Shown: positions 21,748-30,670 of the stretch, one piece after another
Numbering within the stretch: the first letter of the stretch is position 1
Layout: each line of letters opens with the position of its first letter
DNA from: Serratia sp. AKBS12
GTDB lineage: Bacteria; Pseudomonadota; Gammaproteobacteria; Enterobacterales; Enterobacteriaceae
Length of the DNA: 64,000 bases
Assembly: GCF_024793895.1 (NCBI RefSeq)
Contig: NZ_JANUSB010000017.1
Coordinates: forward strand, 248,001 to 312,000
Direction of reading: 5' to 3'
Position numbers and translations under genes: made by a program
The notes under the pieces: model-generated
What the model saw: only the letters and a program-made list of their open reading frames with translations
What the model was told of the DNA's origin: nothing
The model's database searches: none

Positions 21748-21763
21748 AGCCATCTAAACGTCT
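21748..21763. promoter_or_regulatory. MetJ boxes (mtnB-mtnE operator)
   Basis: Two adjoining 8-mers, AGCCATCT (6/8) and AAACGTCT (7/8), fit the metbox consensus AGACGTCT. They lie in the divergent mtnB-mtnE promoter, starting 17 bp from the mtnB start codon. Confidence 0.65.
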
Positions 21764-21856
21764 TGATTGCCAGATACTAACATCGTGGTGTATTGTCAGC
21801 AACATATGCATAACCCTAAATACTTCGATGCAGCATAACGGGGCACCAGACCAAAC

Positions 21857-23017
21857 ATGACCATTTCCGCACCGATTCCCGACAGTAAACTGCCCTCGCT
21901 CGGCACCACCATTTTCAGCCAGATGAGCGCATTGGCACAGCAGCATCAGGCCATCAACCTGTCGCAGGGCTTCCCGGATTTCGACGGCCCGGACTATTTG
22001 CAACAGCGGTTGGCATGGCACGTCGCCCAGGGAGCCAACCAATATGCGCCAATGACCGGCGTCGCGCCGCTACGCGCTGCAATCGCCGATAAAACCGCGC
22101 AGATTTACGGTTGGCATCCGGATGCCAACGACGAAGTCACCATCACCGCCGGGGCAACCGAAGCGTTATTCGCCGCCATCAGCGCGCTGGTACGGCCGGG
22201 CGATGAAGTGATCTGTTTCGATCCAAGCTATGACAGTTACTCACCGGCAGTGCAGCTGTCCGGCGGCGTACTCAAACGCCTGCCGTTACAGCCACCGGCA
22301 TTCAACGTCGACTGGCAACGGTTCGACGACCTGCTTTCCGCACGCACCCGGCTGGTGATCGTCAACACACCGCACAACCCGTCCGCCAGCGCCTGGCAGG
22401 CTGATGACATGCAGCAGTTATGGCAGGCCATCGCCGAACGGGAAATCTACGTCTTGAGCGATGAAGTCTACGAGCATATCTGCTTTGCCAGTGGCGGCCA
22501 CGCCAGCGTATTGGCGCACCCGCAACTGCGTCAGCGGGCGATTGCCGTTTCGTCGTTTGGCAAAACCTTTCATATGACCGGCTGGAAGGTCGGCTATTGT
22601 GTGGCGCCGCCAGCGCTCAGCGCCGAAGTGCGCAAGGTGCATCAGTATCTGACCTTCTCGGTCAACACCCCTGCTCAGCTGGCGCTGGCGGATATGCTGC
22701 GCGCCGATCCGCAGCATTGGCAACAGTTGTCCGCGTTCTATCGCGCCAAACGCGACCGCTTCGTGCAGGCATTGAGTCACAGTCGACTGGAAATTCTACC
22801 CTGTGAAGGCACATACTTCTTATTGGCAGATTACAGCGCGATTTCCGATCTGGATGACGTGGCGTTCTGTCGCTGGCTGACCGAACACGCCGGCGTGGCG
22901 GCAATCCCGCTGTCGGTGTTCTGCGCCGATCCTTTCCCTCATAAATTGATCCGGCTGTGCTTCGCCAAGCAAGATGCCACGCTGGATGCAGCTGCGGAGC
23001 GGTTATGTCGACTTTGA
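21857..23017 (+). CDS. mtnE: Methionine aminotransferase (2-keto-4-methylthiobutyrate transaminase)
   Basis: This fold-type I PLP enzyme (YbdL/KAT-like) makes methionine from ketomethylthiobutyrate, preferably with glutamine as amino donor, and so closes the salvage cycle. The 386-residue protein has the N-terminal segment INLSQGFPDFDGP, the VNTPHNPS motif and PLP lysine Lys236 in SSFGKTFHMTGWK. Its 3' end overlaps mtnU by 13 bp, which links it to removal of the 2-ketoglutaramate by-product. Confidence 0.93.
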   Translation: MTISAPIPDSKLPSLGTTIFSQMSALAQQHQAINLSQGFPDFDGPDYLQQRLAWHVAQGANQYAPMTGVAPLRAAIADKTAQIYGWHPDANDEVTITAGATEALFAAISALVRPGDEVICFDPSYDSYSPAVQLSGGVLKRLPLQPPAFNVDWQRFDDLLSARTRLVIVNTPHNPSASAWQADDMQQLWQAIAEREIYVLSDEVYEHICFASGGHASVLAHPQLRQRAIAVSSFGKTFHMTGWKVGYCVAPPALSAEVRKVHQYLTFSVNTPAQLALADMLRADPQHWQQLSAFYRAKRDRFVQALSHSRLEILPCEGTYFLLADYSAISDLDDVAFCRWLTEHAGVAAIPLSVFCADPFPHKLIRLCFAKQDATLDAAAERLCRL

Positions 23018-23778
23018 AAATCAGTCTGTTGCAACAACCACTGGTCTGGCGCGATGGCCAAGCCAATCTGCGCCATTTTGATCAACTGCTGGCGGCGTTG
23101 GTCGGCCGCGATCTCATCGTGCTACCGGAAATGTTCACCACTGGCTTCGCCATGGACGCCGGAGAAAGCGCCTTGCCGGAACAACAGGTGATCGACTGGC
23201 TTCGCGGCTGGGCACTCAAAACCAACGCGCTGGTCGGTGGCAGCGTGGCGCTGAAGATCGATGACGGCGCGGTAAACCGTTTCCTGCTGGTGGAGCCCGC
23301 TGGCCGGGTACACGCCTATGACAAGCGCCACCTGTTTCGCATGGCTGGCGAGCATCTGCATTATCAGGCCGGCAAGCGGCGCGAAATCGTCGAATGGCGC
23401 GGCTGGCGGATCCTGCCGCAAATCTGTTACGACCTGCGTTTTCCGGTGTGGTCGCGCTATGAACAAGATTACGACCTGGCGCTGTACGTCGCCAACTGGC
23501 CGGCGGCACGCAGCCAGCACTGGCAAACGCTCTTGGCGGCGCGGGCGATTGAAAATCAGGTGTACGTTGCCGGCTGCAACCGGGTTGGCGAAGACGGCAA
23601 CGGTCTCAGCTACAGCGGCGACAGCCTGATCCTCAGCCCGCAGGGGGAACGGCTGGCCGAAGCCGCAGCGCATACCGCAGCCCGGCTGGACGCCGAACTG
23701 TCGCTGGAAAATCTGCAAGGCTACCGTACCGCCTTCCCGGCCTGGCGCGACGCCGATAGCTTTCTGCGACTCGATTAA
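23005..23778 (+). CDS. mtnU: 2-oxoglutaramate omega-amidase (YafV/MtnU)
   Basis: This nitrilase-family enzyme hydrolyses 2-ketoglutaramate, the product left when glutamine donates its amino group in the MtnE reaction, to 2-oxoglutarate and ammonia. The 257-residue protein has the Glu42-Lys107-Cys141 triad (LPEMFTTGF, YDKRHLFRM, LPQICYDLRFP), matching E. coli YafV numbering. The start at 23005 fits the family; 16 upstream codons overlap mtnE. In E. coli yafV lies next to the fadE region, so here the mtn genes seem to have joined an ancestral yafV. Confidence 0.94.
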   Translation: MSTLKISLLQQPLVWRDGQANLRHFDQLLAALVGRDLIVLPEMFTTGFAMDAGESALPEQQVIDWLRGWALKTNALVGGSVALKIDDGAVNRFLLVEPAGRVHAYDKRHLFRMAGEHLHYQAGKRREIVEWRGWRILPQICYDLRFPVWSRYEQDYDLALYVANWPAARSQHWQTLLAARAIENQVYVAGCNRVGEDGNGLSYSGDSLILSPQGERLAEAAAHTAARLDAELSLENLQGYRTAFPAWRDADSFLRLD

Positions 23779-23789
23779 GCGCCAGCAAC

Positions 23790-23811
23790 CAGGCCGGATA
23801 ACGCCGGCCTG
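23790..23811. terminator. Hairpin between mtnU and the purine permease
   Basis: An 8-bp perfect stem (CAGGCCGG/CCGGCCTG) with a 6-nt loop fills the convergent gap of 42 bp. It lacks a T-run, so it may only slow polymerase or need Rho. Confidence 0.35.
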
Positions 23812-23820
23812 CTCTGCCGC

Positions 23821-25179
23821 TCAGGAAACCTCTTCGCCAGCGGTGGCGGGGTCGTCGGCTTCGGCGTCGGTACGGTTGAACAGCAGGTTTAATGCCAGCG
23901 CCACCAGGCACGATGCGCTGATACCCGAATGCAGCAGGGTTCTCACCCAGTCCGGGAAGCGATCGTAAAAGCTCGGCATGACGATCGGGATCATGCCAAA
24001 GGCGATAGCCGTCGCCACCACCACCAGATTCATATTGTCCTTATACTCGACTCGCGACAGCGTGCGGATGCCGCTGGCCGCCACCGACCCAAACAGCACC
24101 ACACCGGCGCCGCCCAACACCGGCAGCGGAATGCAGGCCACCACGGTACCGACCATCGGCAGCACGCCAAGCAGTACCAGCAGCGCACCGCCGGCGCTGA
24201 CCACGAAACGGCTTTTCACGCCGCTGAGCGCCACCAGACCGATATTCTGCGCAAACGAGCTCTGTGGAAACGAATTAAACAGCGGCGACAGCGCGCTGGC
24301 CAGCATGTCGGCGCGTAGCCCATTGGCGATACGCCGTGGCCCCACCGGCGAACCGACAATCTCGCCGACGGCGATCAGCCCGGCGGTGGTTTCGGTCAGC
24401 AACACCAGTACAATCAGCAGCATGGAAAAGATCGCCGCCGGTTCAAACGTCGGCAGGCCAAACGCCAGCGGCTGCGGGATCGCCAACCAGGAACCACCGC
24501 CAACCGCCGAAAAATCCACCTTGCCCAGCAGCATCGCCGCGACGCAGCCCGCCACCATCGCCAGCAGCACCGCCAGGCGTTTCAACGCCGGCGTACCCAC
24601 TTTATTCAGCAATAGAATCACCGCCAGCGTAAAGGCAGCCAGGCCGATATTGCCGGTCGATCCCCAGTCCGCCGCCCGCTCATTGCCCCCCATCGCCCAG
24701 CGCACCGCCACCGGCATTAGCGACAGCCCAATTACCGTAACCACCGTACCGGTCACCACCGGCGGAAAATAGCGGATAATCTGCGAGAAGAACGGCACTA
24801 TCAGCAACCCGATCGCCGAGGCGGCAATCACCGCGCCAAATACCGCCGGTAAACCGCCGTCGCCGGTAACGATGGTCACCATGGTCGCCACGCCGGCGAA
24901 CGACACCCCCTGCACCAGCGGCAGGCGCGAACCGAACAGCGGCAGTCCCAGCGTCTGCAACAGCGTCGCCAGGCCACTGACAAACAGTGCCGCGGCGATC
25001 AGCATGCCAATCTGCGGCGCATCAAGCCCGGCGGCAGAACCGATAATCAACGGCGGCGCAATAATCCCGCCGTACATGGTCAGAATATGCTGCAAACCGT
25101 AGGCAAAGGTTTTCCCCAGCGGCAGCCGCTGGTCTTCCGGGCGGCACAACGCCGCGCCCCGTTGTTGCCATAGAGCCAT
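23821..25179 (-). CDS. hpxP: NCS2-family purine (xanthine/urate) permease
   Basis: The 452-residue protein is a nucleobase:cation symporter of the NAT/NCS2 family with 12-14 predicted membrane segments. The signature QNIGLVALSGVKSRFV is present near residue 310, as is the acidic helix LLTETTAGLIAVGE. It lies at the 3' end of the operon that carries hydroxyisourate hydrolase and OHCU decarboxylase, matching the association seen for Klebsiella hpxP. Urate or xanthine uptake is the likely role. The exact substrate cannot be read from the sequence. Confidence 0.85.
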   Translation of the reverse strand: MALWQQRGAALCRPEDQRLPLGKTFAYGLQHILTMYGGIIAPPLIIGSAAGLDAPQIGMLIAAALFVSGLATLLQTLGLPLFGSRLPLVQGVSFAGVATMVTIVTGDGGLPAVFGAVIAASAIGLLIVPFFSQIIRYFPPVVTGTVVTVIGLSLMPVAVRWAMGGNERAADWGSTGNIGLAAFTLAVILLLNKVGTPALKRLAVLLAMVAGCVAAMLLGKVDFSAVGGGSWLAIPQPLAFGLPTFEPAAIFSMLLIVLVLLTETTAGLIAVGEIVGSPVGPRRIANGLRADMLASALSPLFNSFPQSSFAQNIGLVALSGVKSRFVVSAGGALLVLLGVLPMVGTVVACIPLPVLGGAGVVLFGSVAASGIRTLSRVEYKDNMNLVVVATAIAFGMIPIVMPSFYDRFPDWVRTLLHSGISASCLVALALNLLFNRTDAEADDPATAGEEVS

Positions 25180-25240
25180 GGTGTCCTCGTCAATGTCAGT
25201 TAGCGGCTAACGCGGCGAATGCGCCGGTGCCTGGCGCGGA

Positions 25241-25576
25241 TCAACTTCCGCGATAGGTTGAATACGCATACGGCGCGACCAGCAGCGGCAGGTGGTAATG
25301 CTGCGTGGCATCGCTGATGACAAAATCGACAATCGCCGTAGCGTATAGCGTGTCGCGCCCGGCGGCTGCAAAGTAGCTGCCGAGATCGGCACACAGACGA
25401 TAATGGCCAGCCGTCAGGCCCGAGGGCGTGAGTTCCCCCACCCGGCCGTCGGCATCGGTGCGACTTTCCGCCACCGTCTGCCATTGCTGATTGTGGCTCA
25501 GTTCCAGCCAGACGCGCACCTGTGCGGCAGGCTTGCCGAGCGCGGTATCAAGAATATGGGTGCTGATATTACTCAT
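25241..25576 (-). CDS. hpxT: 5-hydroxyisourate hydrolase
   Basis: This transthyretin-related enzyme (also named UraH) opens 5-hydroxyisourate, the product of urate oxidase, to OHCU. The 111-residue protein has the family start STHILDTALGKPA and the diagnostic C-terminal YRGS. It overlaps the OHCU decarboxylase gene by 8 bp, so the two consecutive steps are coupled. It has no signal peptide and should be cytoplasmic. Confidence 0.95.
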   Translation of the reverse strand: MSNISTHILDTALGKPAAQVRVWLELSHNQQWQTVAESRTDADGRVGELTPSGLTAGHYRLCADLGSYFAAAGRDTLYATAIVDFVISDATQHYHLPLLVAPYAYSTYRGS

Positions 25577-26069
25577 CGCTGAATAACTCCATTAAACGCA
25601 GTTGAACGATTTCGCGCAGTTGCTCTGCCGTTTCCTGCTGCTCCTGCCGTGGGCTGTTGTGCAACCGTCGCTCCAACGCCTGCAAAATGGCCTGTCCGTC
25701 GCGGCCGGCAGCGCGGATCAGAAACACCTGGCCAAACTTCGCCTCGTAACGGCGATTGCCGTCCAGCAACGCCTGCGCCAACGTCCGATCCTGCGCGTCG
25801 ACCGCCGACTGTTCACGCGCCGACAACTGCGCTTCGCGCCCATGGCCCTGCGCGCGCTCGCCGATGCGCGGATGCTGTGCCAACGCCAGCGCTATCTCCT
25901 CTGGCTGCCACCGCTGCGCAGCCTGGGCGCCGCAGGCCAGGGCGCTGTCGCGATCGGCGAAAGGTCGCGCGGCCAGCACGGCGTCAATCCAGCTGTCGAT
26001 AGCCACGCATGGGCGCAGCAATGCGGCAGCCTCCGCCACCGGCAAGGCGTTAAAACGTTGCAGCTTCAT
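25569..26069 (-). CDS. hpxQ: OHCU decarboxylase
   Basis: The enzyme (UraD) decarboxylates 2-oxo-4-hydroxy-4-carboxy-5-ureidoimidazoline to S-allantoin. The 166-residue helical protein contains the family motif AQHPRIGERA with the catalytic His, and the C-terminal RLMELF segment. The start at 26069 (MKLQRFNALP) overlaps the hpxK stop by 4 bp; an 11-codon upstream extension runs further into hpxK. Together with hpxT it makes allantoin formation stereospecific. Confidence 0.94.
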   Translation of the reverse strand: MKLQRFNALPVAEAAALLRPCVAIDSWIDAVLAARPFADRDSALACGAQAAQRWQPEEIALALAQHPRIGERAQGHGREAQLSAREQSAVDAQDRTLAQALLDGNRRYEAKFGQVFLIRAAGRDGQAILQALERRLHNSPRQEQQETAEQLREIVQLRLMELFSDE

Positions 26070-27325
26070 GCCGTCGCCCCCCAACTTTCCACCATTTGGC
26101 AATAGGCCCGAATCGCCAACGCCACGTCGGATGACGTGACAGACTCATCAGGATGATGGCTGATACCGCGATCGCAGCGAACGAACAGCATGCCAACCGG
26201 CCAGTGGTGGGCGATGGCGATGGCGTCATGCCCTGCACCGCTGGGCAAGGCGATAGTGCTGCCCTGCACCCGCGTCACCGCCCTATGCCAGCGCTGCTGT
26301 ATTTCGTCGTCGCAGGCGGTAGCGTCAATCCGGTAAAACTCTTCGCTGGCAAACCGCAGGCCACGGCGAGCGCATATGACCTGCGCCTGCTGCAACAGGG
26401 TGGCCAGCAGCGCCGCCAGCGGGCCGTCCTGTGGACCTCGCACGTCAAGTGAAAGCTGCACCTGCCCCGGGATCACGTTCACCGCCCCCGGCAGGCTGTC
26501 GATGCGCCCAACCGTCGCCACCAAATGTGGATCGCTCTCGCGGGTGAGTCGCTCTGCCGCTACCATCCACTCGGCGGCGGCGGCCAGCGCATCCTTGCGC
26601 TGCGACATCGGCACGGTGCCGGCATGGCCGGCCTCGCCGCTGAAGGTGCAGTTCAGTCGCCGTGCACCGTTGATCGCCGTCACAACGCCAAGCGCCAGAC
26701 CGGCCGCTTCCAGACACGGACCTTGTTCGATATGCAGTTCCAGGTAGGCGCAAATCTCATGCTGGGGGCGCCTGGCTTCGCCAATCCGCTCAGGATCCAG
26801 CCCGACGTGCCGCAGCGCCTGCGCTACGCTGATGCCGTCGGCATCGGTGCGCGTCAGCCAGTCGACAGGCCACTGGCCGGTAACGCCTTTGCTGCCCAGC
26901 AGGGTGATGCCAAAGCGCGTGCCCTCTTCGTCGGCAAAGCCAATCACTTCAATCGCCACCGGCAGGCGGCGCTGCTGGGCATGCAGATGCGCCACCACTT
27001 CCAACGCGGTCAGCACGCCGAGCATGCCGTCGTAACGGCCGGCGTTGCGCACCGTATCCAGATGCGAACCAAGCAACAGCGCCGGTGCGTCAGGAGTCTG
27101 TCCTTCATAGCGGCCGCAGATATTGCCGACGCTGTCTTGCCAAACCGCCATCCCCAGGCTGCGCATCCAGTCGCCAACCCGCTGATTGGCACGCAAATGT
27201 TCGGCGGACAGATACACCCGCGTCAGTTGGCCGGGGGTGGCACTGATTTCCGCCAACGCATCGCTGCGCGCCATTACCCGCGCTGCCGCCAGTTCCGCCG
27301 CTGCGGCGCTAATGCCCGCCGCCAT
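26066..27325 (-). CDS. hpxK: Allantoate amidohydrolase
   Basis: This M20/M28-fold hydrolase (AllC-type) cleaves allantoate to S-ureidoglycine, ammonia and CO2. The 419-residue protein has metal ligands in GSHLDTV (His88), GRYDGMLGV (Asp99) and FADEEGTRFG (Glu133-Glu134), and the LELHIEQGP motif. It overlaps hpxJ by 1 bp and hpxQ by 4 bp. Its product is the substrate of the neighbouring aminotransferase. A carbamoyl-amino acid hydrolase would look similar, but the context favours allantoate. Confidence 0.92.
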   Translation of the reverse strand: MAAGISAAAAELAAARVMARSDALAEISATPGQLTRVYLSAEHLRANQRVGDWMRSLGMAVWQDSVGNICGRYEGQTPDAPALLLGSHLDTVRNAGRYDGMLGVLTALEVVAHLHAQQRRLPVAIEVIGFADEEGTRFGITLLGSKGVTGQWPVDWLTRTDADGISVAQALRHVGLDPERIGEARRPQHEICAYLELHIEQGPCLEAAGLALGVVTAINGARRLNCTFSGEAGHAGTVPMSQRKDALAAAAEWMVAAERLTRESDPHLVATVGRIDSLPGAVNVIPGQVQLSLDVRGPQDGPLAALLATLLQQAQVICARRGLRFASEEFYRIDATACDDEIQQRWHRAVTRVQGSTIALPSGAGHDAIAIAHHWPVGMLFVRCDRGISHHPDESVTSSDVALAIRAYCQMVESWGATA

Positions 27326-28566
27326 CAGCAGTCCTCGCTCGCGTAAACGTTCCAGGCGGCTTGCAGCGCCTCCCCCTGCCGGCTGGCAAAGCCCAGACGA
27401 TTGAGCACCGCTTCCAGCGCCGCCAGCGTTTGCAGCACGCAGTCTTTGCGCGCGTTGTATCCCATGGTACCGATACGCCAGATTTTGCCCTGCAACGGCC
27501 CAAACGAGGTGCCGATTTCAATGGCGAAGTCGTTGAGCATCATCTGACGTACCTGTTCGCCCTGTATGCCGGGCGGGATCACCACCCCCAGTACGTTATT
27601 CATGCGGTTGGCAAGATCGCCGAACACCTGCAACCCCATCCCCTGGATCCCCGCCAGCATCGCCGCGCCGTGCAGACGATGGCGCGCAATGGTGTTATCC
27701 AGGCCTTCTTCCAGGATCACCCGGGCGCATTCGCGGGCGGCGAACAGCATGCTGGTCGCTTCGGTATGGTGATTCAGACGCTCCGGCCCCCAATAATCCA
27801 TGATCATGCCCAGATCGAAATAGTTGGAGTAGATCATCTCGTCGTCGCCATCAGCATGTTCGGCGGTGCGGATGCCTTGTTCGACGCACCTGCGCCGGCG
27901 CACCATCTCTGCAAACTGCGGGCTGAGGGTAACCGGCGAACTGCCCGAAGGGCCGCCGAGGCATTTTTGCAGCCCGGCGGAGACCGCATCCAGCCCCCAG
28001 GCATCGGTCTCCAGCGGGTTGCCGGCGAACGACGCGGTGGCGTCGGTATAAAACAGCACGCCGTGGCGACGGCAGATATCCCCCAGCTGCGCCAGCGGTT
28101 GCAGCATGGTGGTGGAAGTATCGCCCTGTACCGTCAACAACAGACGCGGACGAACCTTCTTGATGGCGTCTTCGATCCGATCGGCGCTGAATACTTCGCC
28201 CCACGGCGCTTCGATGGTGTGCACTTCGGCACGGCAGCGGCGGGCAATTTCGCACAGCAAATGGCCGAAACGGCCAAATACCGGCACCAGCACCTTGTCG
28301 CCGGGACGAATGGCGGAAACCAGCACCGCCTCGATGCCGGCACGGGAGGTGCCGTCCACCAGCAGGGTCCAGCGGTTTTCGGTGCGAAACAGGGCACGGT
28401 ACAGCGCCATCACCTGGTTCATGTAACCGGTCATTGCCGGATCGTACTGGCCAATCAGCTGGCTCGACATGGCGCGCAGCACGCGTGGGTCGGCGTTGAT
28501 CGGGCCCGGCCCCATCAGCAGGCGATGCGGCGGATTGATTTGATCGAATTGGATGATATCTACCAT
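27325..28566 (-). CDS. hpxJ: (S)-ureidoglycine:glyoxylate aminotransferase
   Basis: The 413-residue protein is a PLP-dependent class V aminotransferase of the PucG/HpxJ type. It moves the amino group of unstable S-ureidoglycine to glyoxylate, giving oxalurate and glycine. The family start LLMGPGPINADPRVLRAM is present, and the PLP lysine is Lys201 in SAGLQKCLGGPSG. Alanine-glyoxylate aminotransferases are the closest alternative. Location before allantoate amidohydrolase and near the oxalurate genes hpxWXYZ supports the ureidoglycine role. Confidence 0.9.
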   Translation of the reverse strand: MVDIIQFDQINPPHRLLMGPGPINADPRVLRAMSSQLIGQYDPAMTGYMNQVMALYRALFRTENRWTLLVDGTSRAGIEAVLVSAIRPGDKVLVPVFGRFGHLLCEIARRCRAEVHTIEAPWGEVFSADRIEDAIKKVRPRLLLTVQGDTSTTMLQPLAQLGDICRRHGVLFYTDATASFAGNPLETDAWGLDAVSAGLQKCLGGPSGSSPVTLSPQFAEMVRRRRCVEQGIRTAEHADGDDEMIYSNYFDLGMIMDYWGPERLNHHTEATSMLFAARECARVILEEGLDNTIARHRLHGAAMLAGIQGMGLQVFGDLANRMNNVLGVVIPPGIQGEQVRQMMLNDFAIEIGTSFGPLQGKIWRIGTMGYNARKDCVLQTLAALEAVLNRLGFASRQGEALQAAWNVYASEDC

Positions 28567-28612
28567 GTTAATTCCTTACCAGCTTAATAAGTTATTATCT
28601 TATGATGTCCGT

Positions 28613-29356
28613 TCACACGTCTGACAGGCCGCGCACGGAGGCGATAAACTGTTTCAGTTCCTGCGTCTGCGGATTAGCGAACAGCGTACGGCTGTCGCCC
28701 TGCTCCCAGACCTTGCCCTGGTGCATAAACACCACGCGATCGCCAACCTCGCGCGCGAAGTTCATTTCATGGGTGACCAGAATCAGCGTCATCCCCTCTT
28801 TTGCCAGTTGCTCAAGCACTTTCAGCACTTCGCCCACCAGCTCCGGATCGAGCGCCGAAGTTATCTCATCGCATAGCAACACTTTGGGTTTCATCGCCAG
28901 TGCGCGGGCGATCGCCACCCGCTGTTGCTGGCCGCCAGACAGGCTGGCCGGTGAATAATGCATCCGCTCCCCCAGCCCGACCTTGTGCAACATTGCTTCC
29001 GCCAGTTGGCGACAGGCCGCCGGGCTTTGCTTCAGCACCCGGCGCGGTGCCAGCATCACGTTTTCCAGCGCGGTCATGTGAGGAAACAGGTTGAAGTTCT
29101 GGAACACCATACCGATCGAACGGCCGATCTCTCGCGCCTGTGAGTCGCGATCGGTGATGGTCATGCCGCCCAGCTTGATGCTGCCGTCCTGATACCCTTC
29201 CAGCCCGTTGATGCAGCGCAGCAGCGTACTTTTACCGGAACCGCTACGACCAATGATCGAAATCACCTCGCCCATATCGATATCCAGATCCACGCCCTTC
29301 AGCACATGGTTTTGGCCGTAATATTTTTGTACCTGATTAATGGTGATGAGCGGCAT
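28613..29356 (-). CDS. ABC transporter ATPase, polar amino-acid type
   Basis: This 247-residue ATPase has Walker A GRSGSGKST (residues 36-44), signature LSGGQQQRVAIARAL and Walker B VLLCDEITSALD, typical of GlnQ-like importers. It overlaps the upstream permease gene by 20 bp. It is the last of four genes of a complete importer that is cotranscribed with purine-catabolic genes. It may correspond to a component of Klebsiella hpxFGHI. The imported solute is not known; a ureide such as allantoate or oxalurate fits the context. Confidence 0.9.
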   Translation of the reverse strand: MPLITINQVQKYYGQNHVLKGVDLDIDMGEVISIIGRSGSGKSTLLRCINGLEGYQDGSIKLGGMTITDRDSQAREIGRSIGMVFQNFNLFPHMTALENVMLAPRRVLKQSPAACRQLAEAMLHKVGLGERMHYSPASLSGGQQQRVAIARALAMKPKVLLCDEITSALDPELVGEVLKVLEQLAKEGMTLILVTHEMNFAREVGDRVVFMHQGKVWEQGDSRTLFANPQTQELKQFIASVRGLSDV

Positions 29357-29993
29357 GGAATTTCTTCTCCAGATAATGACTGTAGCGCGACAGCGGGTAA
29401 CACATCAGGAAATAGCCCAACGCAACCAGACCAAACACCTTGAACGGTTGATAGGTGACGTTATTTAGCATGGTGCCGGCCTTGGTCAGCTCAACGAAGC
29501 CAATGATCGATGCCAGCGCGGTGCCCTTGATCACCTGTACCGAAAACCCGACGGTCGGAGCAATGGCGATGCGCACCGCCTGCGGCACGATCACCCGCAG
29601 CAGCGTCTGGCCAAAGCCCAGCCCGAGACAGCGCGCGGCCTCCCACTGCCCTTTCGGCAACGCCGCGATGCTGCCGGACCAGATATCCACCAGAAAGGCG
29701 CTGGTAAACAGGGTCAGCGCCAGCGCGGCGGCAGCCCATGGACTGACGTCAATGCCAAACAGCGCCAGGCCGAAGAACGCCAGGAACAATTGCATCAGCA
29801 ACGGCGTTCCCTGAAACAGCTCGGCATAGGCACGCACCAGGCGCAGCGCCCAACGGCGTTTACTCAACCGCAACAGCAGCAACGGCAGCGTCACCAGCGT
29901 GCCGCCCAAAAACGCCGTCAGCGACAGCAGCAGCGTCCAGCGCGCCGCCAATAACAGGTTGCGCACGATATCCCAATCGGTAAAGGTCAGCAT
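29337..29993 (-). CDS. ABC transporter permease, polar amino-acid type
   Basis: The 218-residue membrane protein has about five predicted helices and the HisM/GlnP-like segment YAELFQGTPLLMQLFLAFFG. The EAA loop that contacts the ATPase is visible as EAARCLGLGFGQTLLRVI. It overlaps its neighbouring permease by 1 bp and the ATPase by 20 bp, so the importer subunits should be made together. Confidence 0.9.
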   Translation of the reverse strand: MLTFTDWDIVRNLLLAARWTLLLSLTAFLGGTLVTLPLLLLRLSKRRWALRLVRAYAELFQGTPLLMQLFLAFFGLALFGIDVSPWAAAALALTLFTSAFLVDIWSGSIAALPKGQWEAARCLGLGFGQTLLRVIVPQAVRIAIAPTVGFSVQVIKGTALASIIGFVELTKAGTMLNNVTYQPFKVFGLVALGYFLMCYPLSRYSHYLEKKFHAAHHH

Positions 29994-30658
29994 CAGCCCT
30001 GGCTCCCTAAAAAGCGTCGGCCGGCGGCCAGCAGCAGCTGCCGCATCAGCACCGACAGCAGCAGATAAAACAGCGTGGTCACCAAATACACCTCAAAACT
30101 GAGGAAGGTGCGGGACTGAATCAGGTTGGCGGCAAAGGTCAGTTCTTCAAACGACACCTGCGACACCACCGATGACCCCAGCATCACGATAATGCACTGG
30201 CTGACCAGCGCCGGGTAAATGCGTTGCAGCGACGGCGGCAACACGATACGCAAAAAGGTCTGGCTGCGGCTGAAGCCCAGCACCCGTCCGGCTTCCCATT
30301 GGCCTTTCGGCGTCACCTGGATGCCGGCACGAATGATTTCGGTGCTGTAGGCACCCAGATTGATCGCCATTGCCAACAGCGCCGCCTGGCCTGCGGTCAG
30401 TTTCCAGCCGAGACTCGGCAAACCAAAGACGATAAAGAACAGCTGCACCACGAACGGCGTATTGCGCACCAGCTCGACATACAGCCCCCAAATCCGGCTT
30501 GCCAGGCTCGGTCGGCCGCTGCGAATCGCCGCACCGACAATGCCCAGCGACACGCCCATCAACGTTGCCAGCGCCGTCAGCTCAATGGTGGTCAGCAACC
30601 CGGCCAGCAGCTCGGGCATAAACGGCCACAGGGCGGGAAAGTTCAGCTGATAGGTCAT
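29993..30658 (-). CDS. ABC transporter permease, polar amino-acid type
   Basis: This 221-residue permease is a paralogue of the next one. It has the motif YVELVRNTPFVVQLFFIVFG and the EAA loop EAGRVLGFSRSQTFLRIV. The two permeases should form the heterodimeric channel of the importer. The gene lies 12 bp after the binding-protein gene. Confidence 0.9.
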   Translation of the reverse strand: MTYQLNFPALWPFMPELLAGLLTTIELTALATLMGVSLGIVGAAIRSGRPSLASRIWGLYVELVRNTPFVVQLFFIVFGLPSLGWKLTAGQAALLAMAINLGAYSTEIIRAGIQVTPKGQWEAGRVLGFSRSQTFLRIVLPPSLQRIYPALVSQCIIVMLGSSVVSQVSFEELTFAANLIQSRTFLSFEVYLVTTLFYLLLSVLMRQLLLAAGRRFLGSQG

Positions 30659-30670
30659 GGGAGGCTCCCG

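Noticed and set aside
27361..28587. 408-codon plus-strand open frame
   Set aside because: It mirrors hpxJ on the other strand, while hpxJ itself has clear PLP-enzyme motifs.
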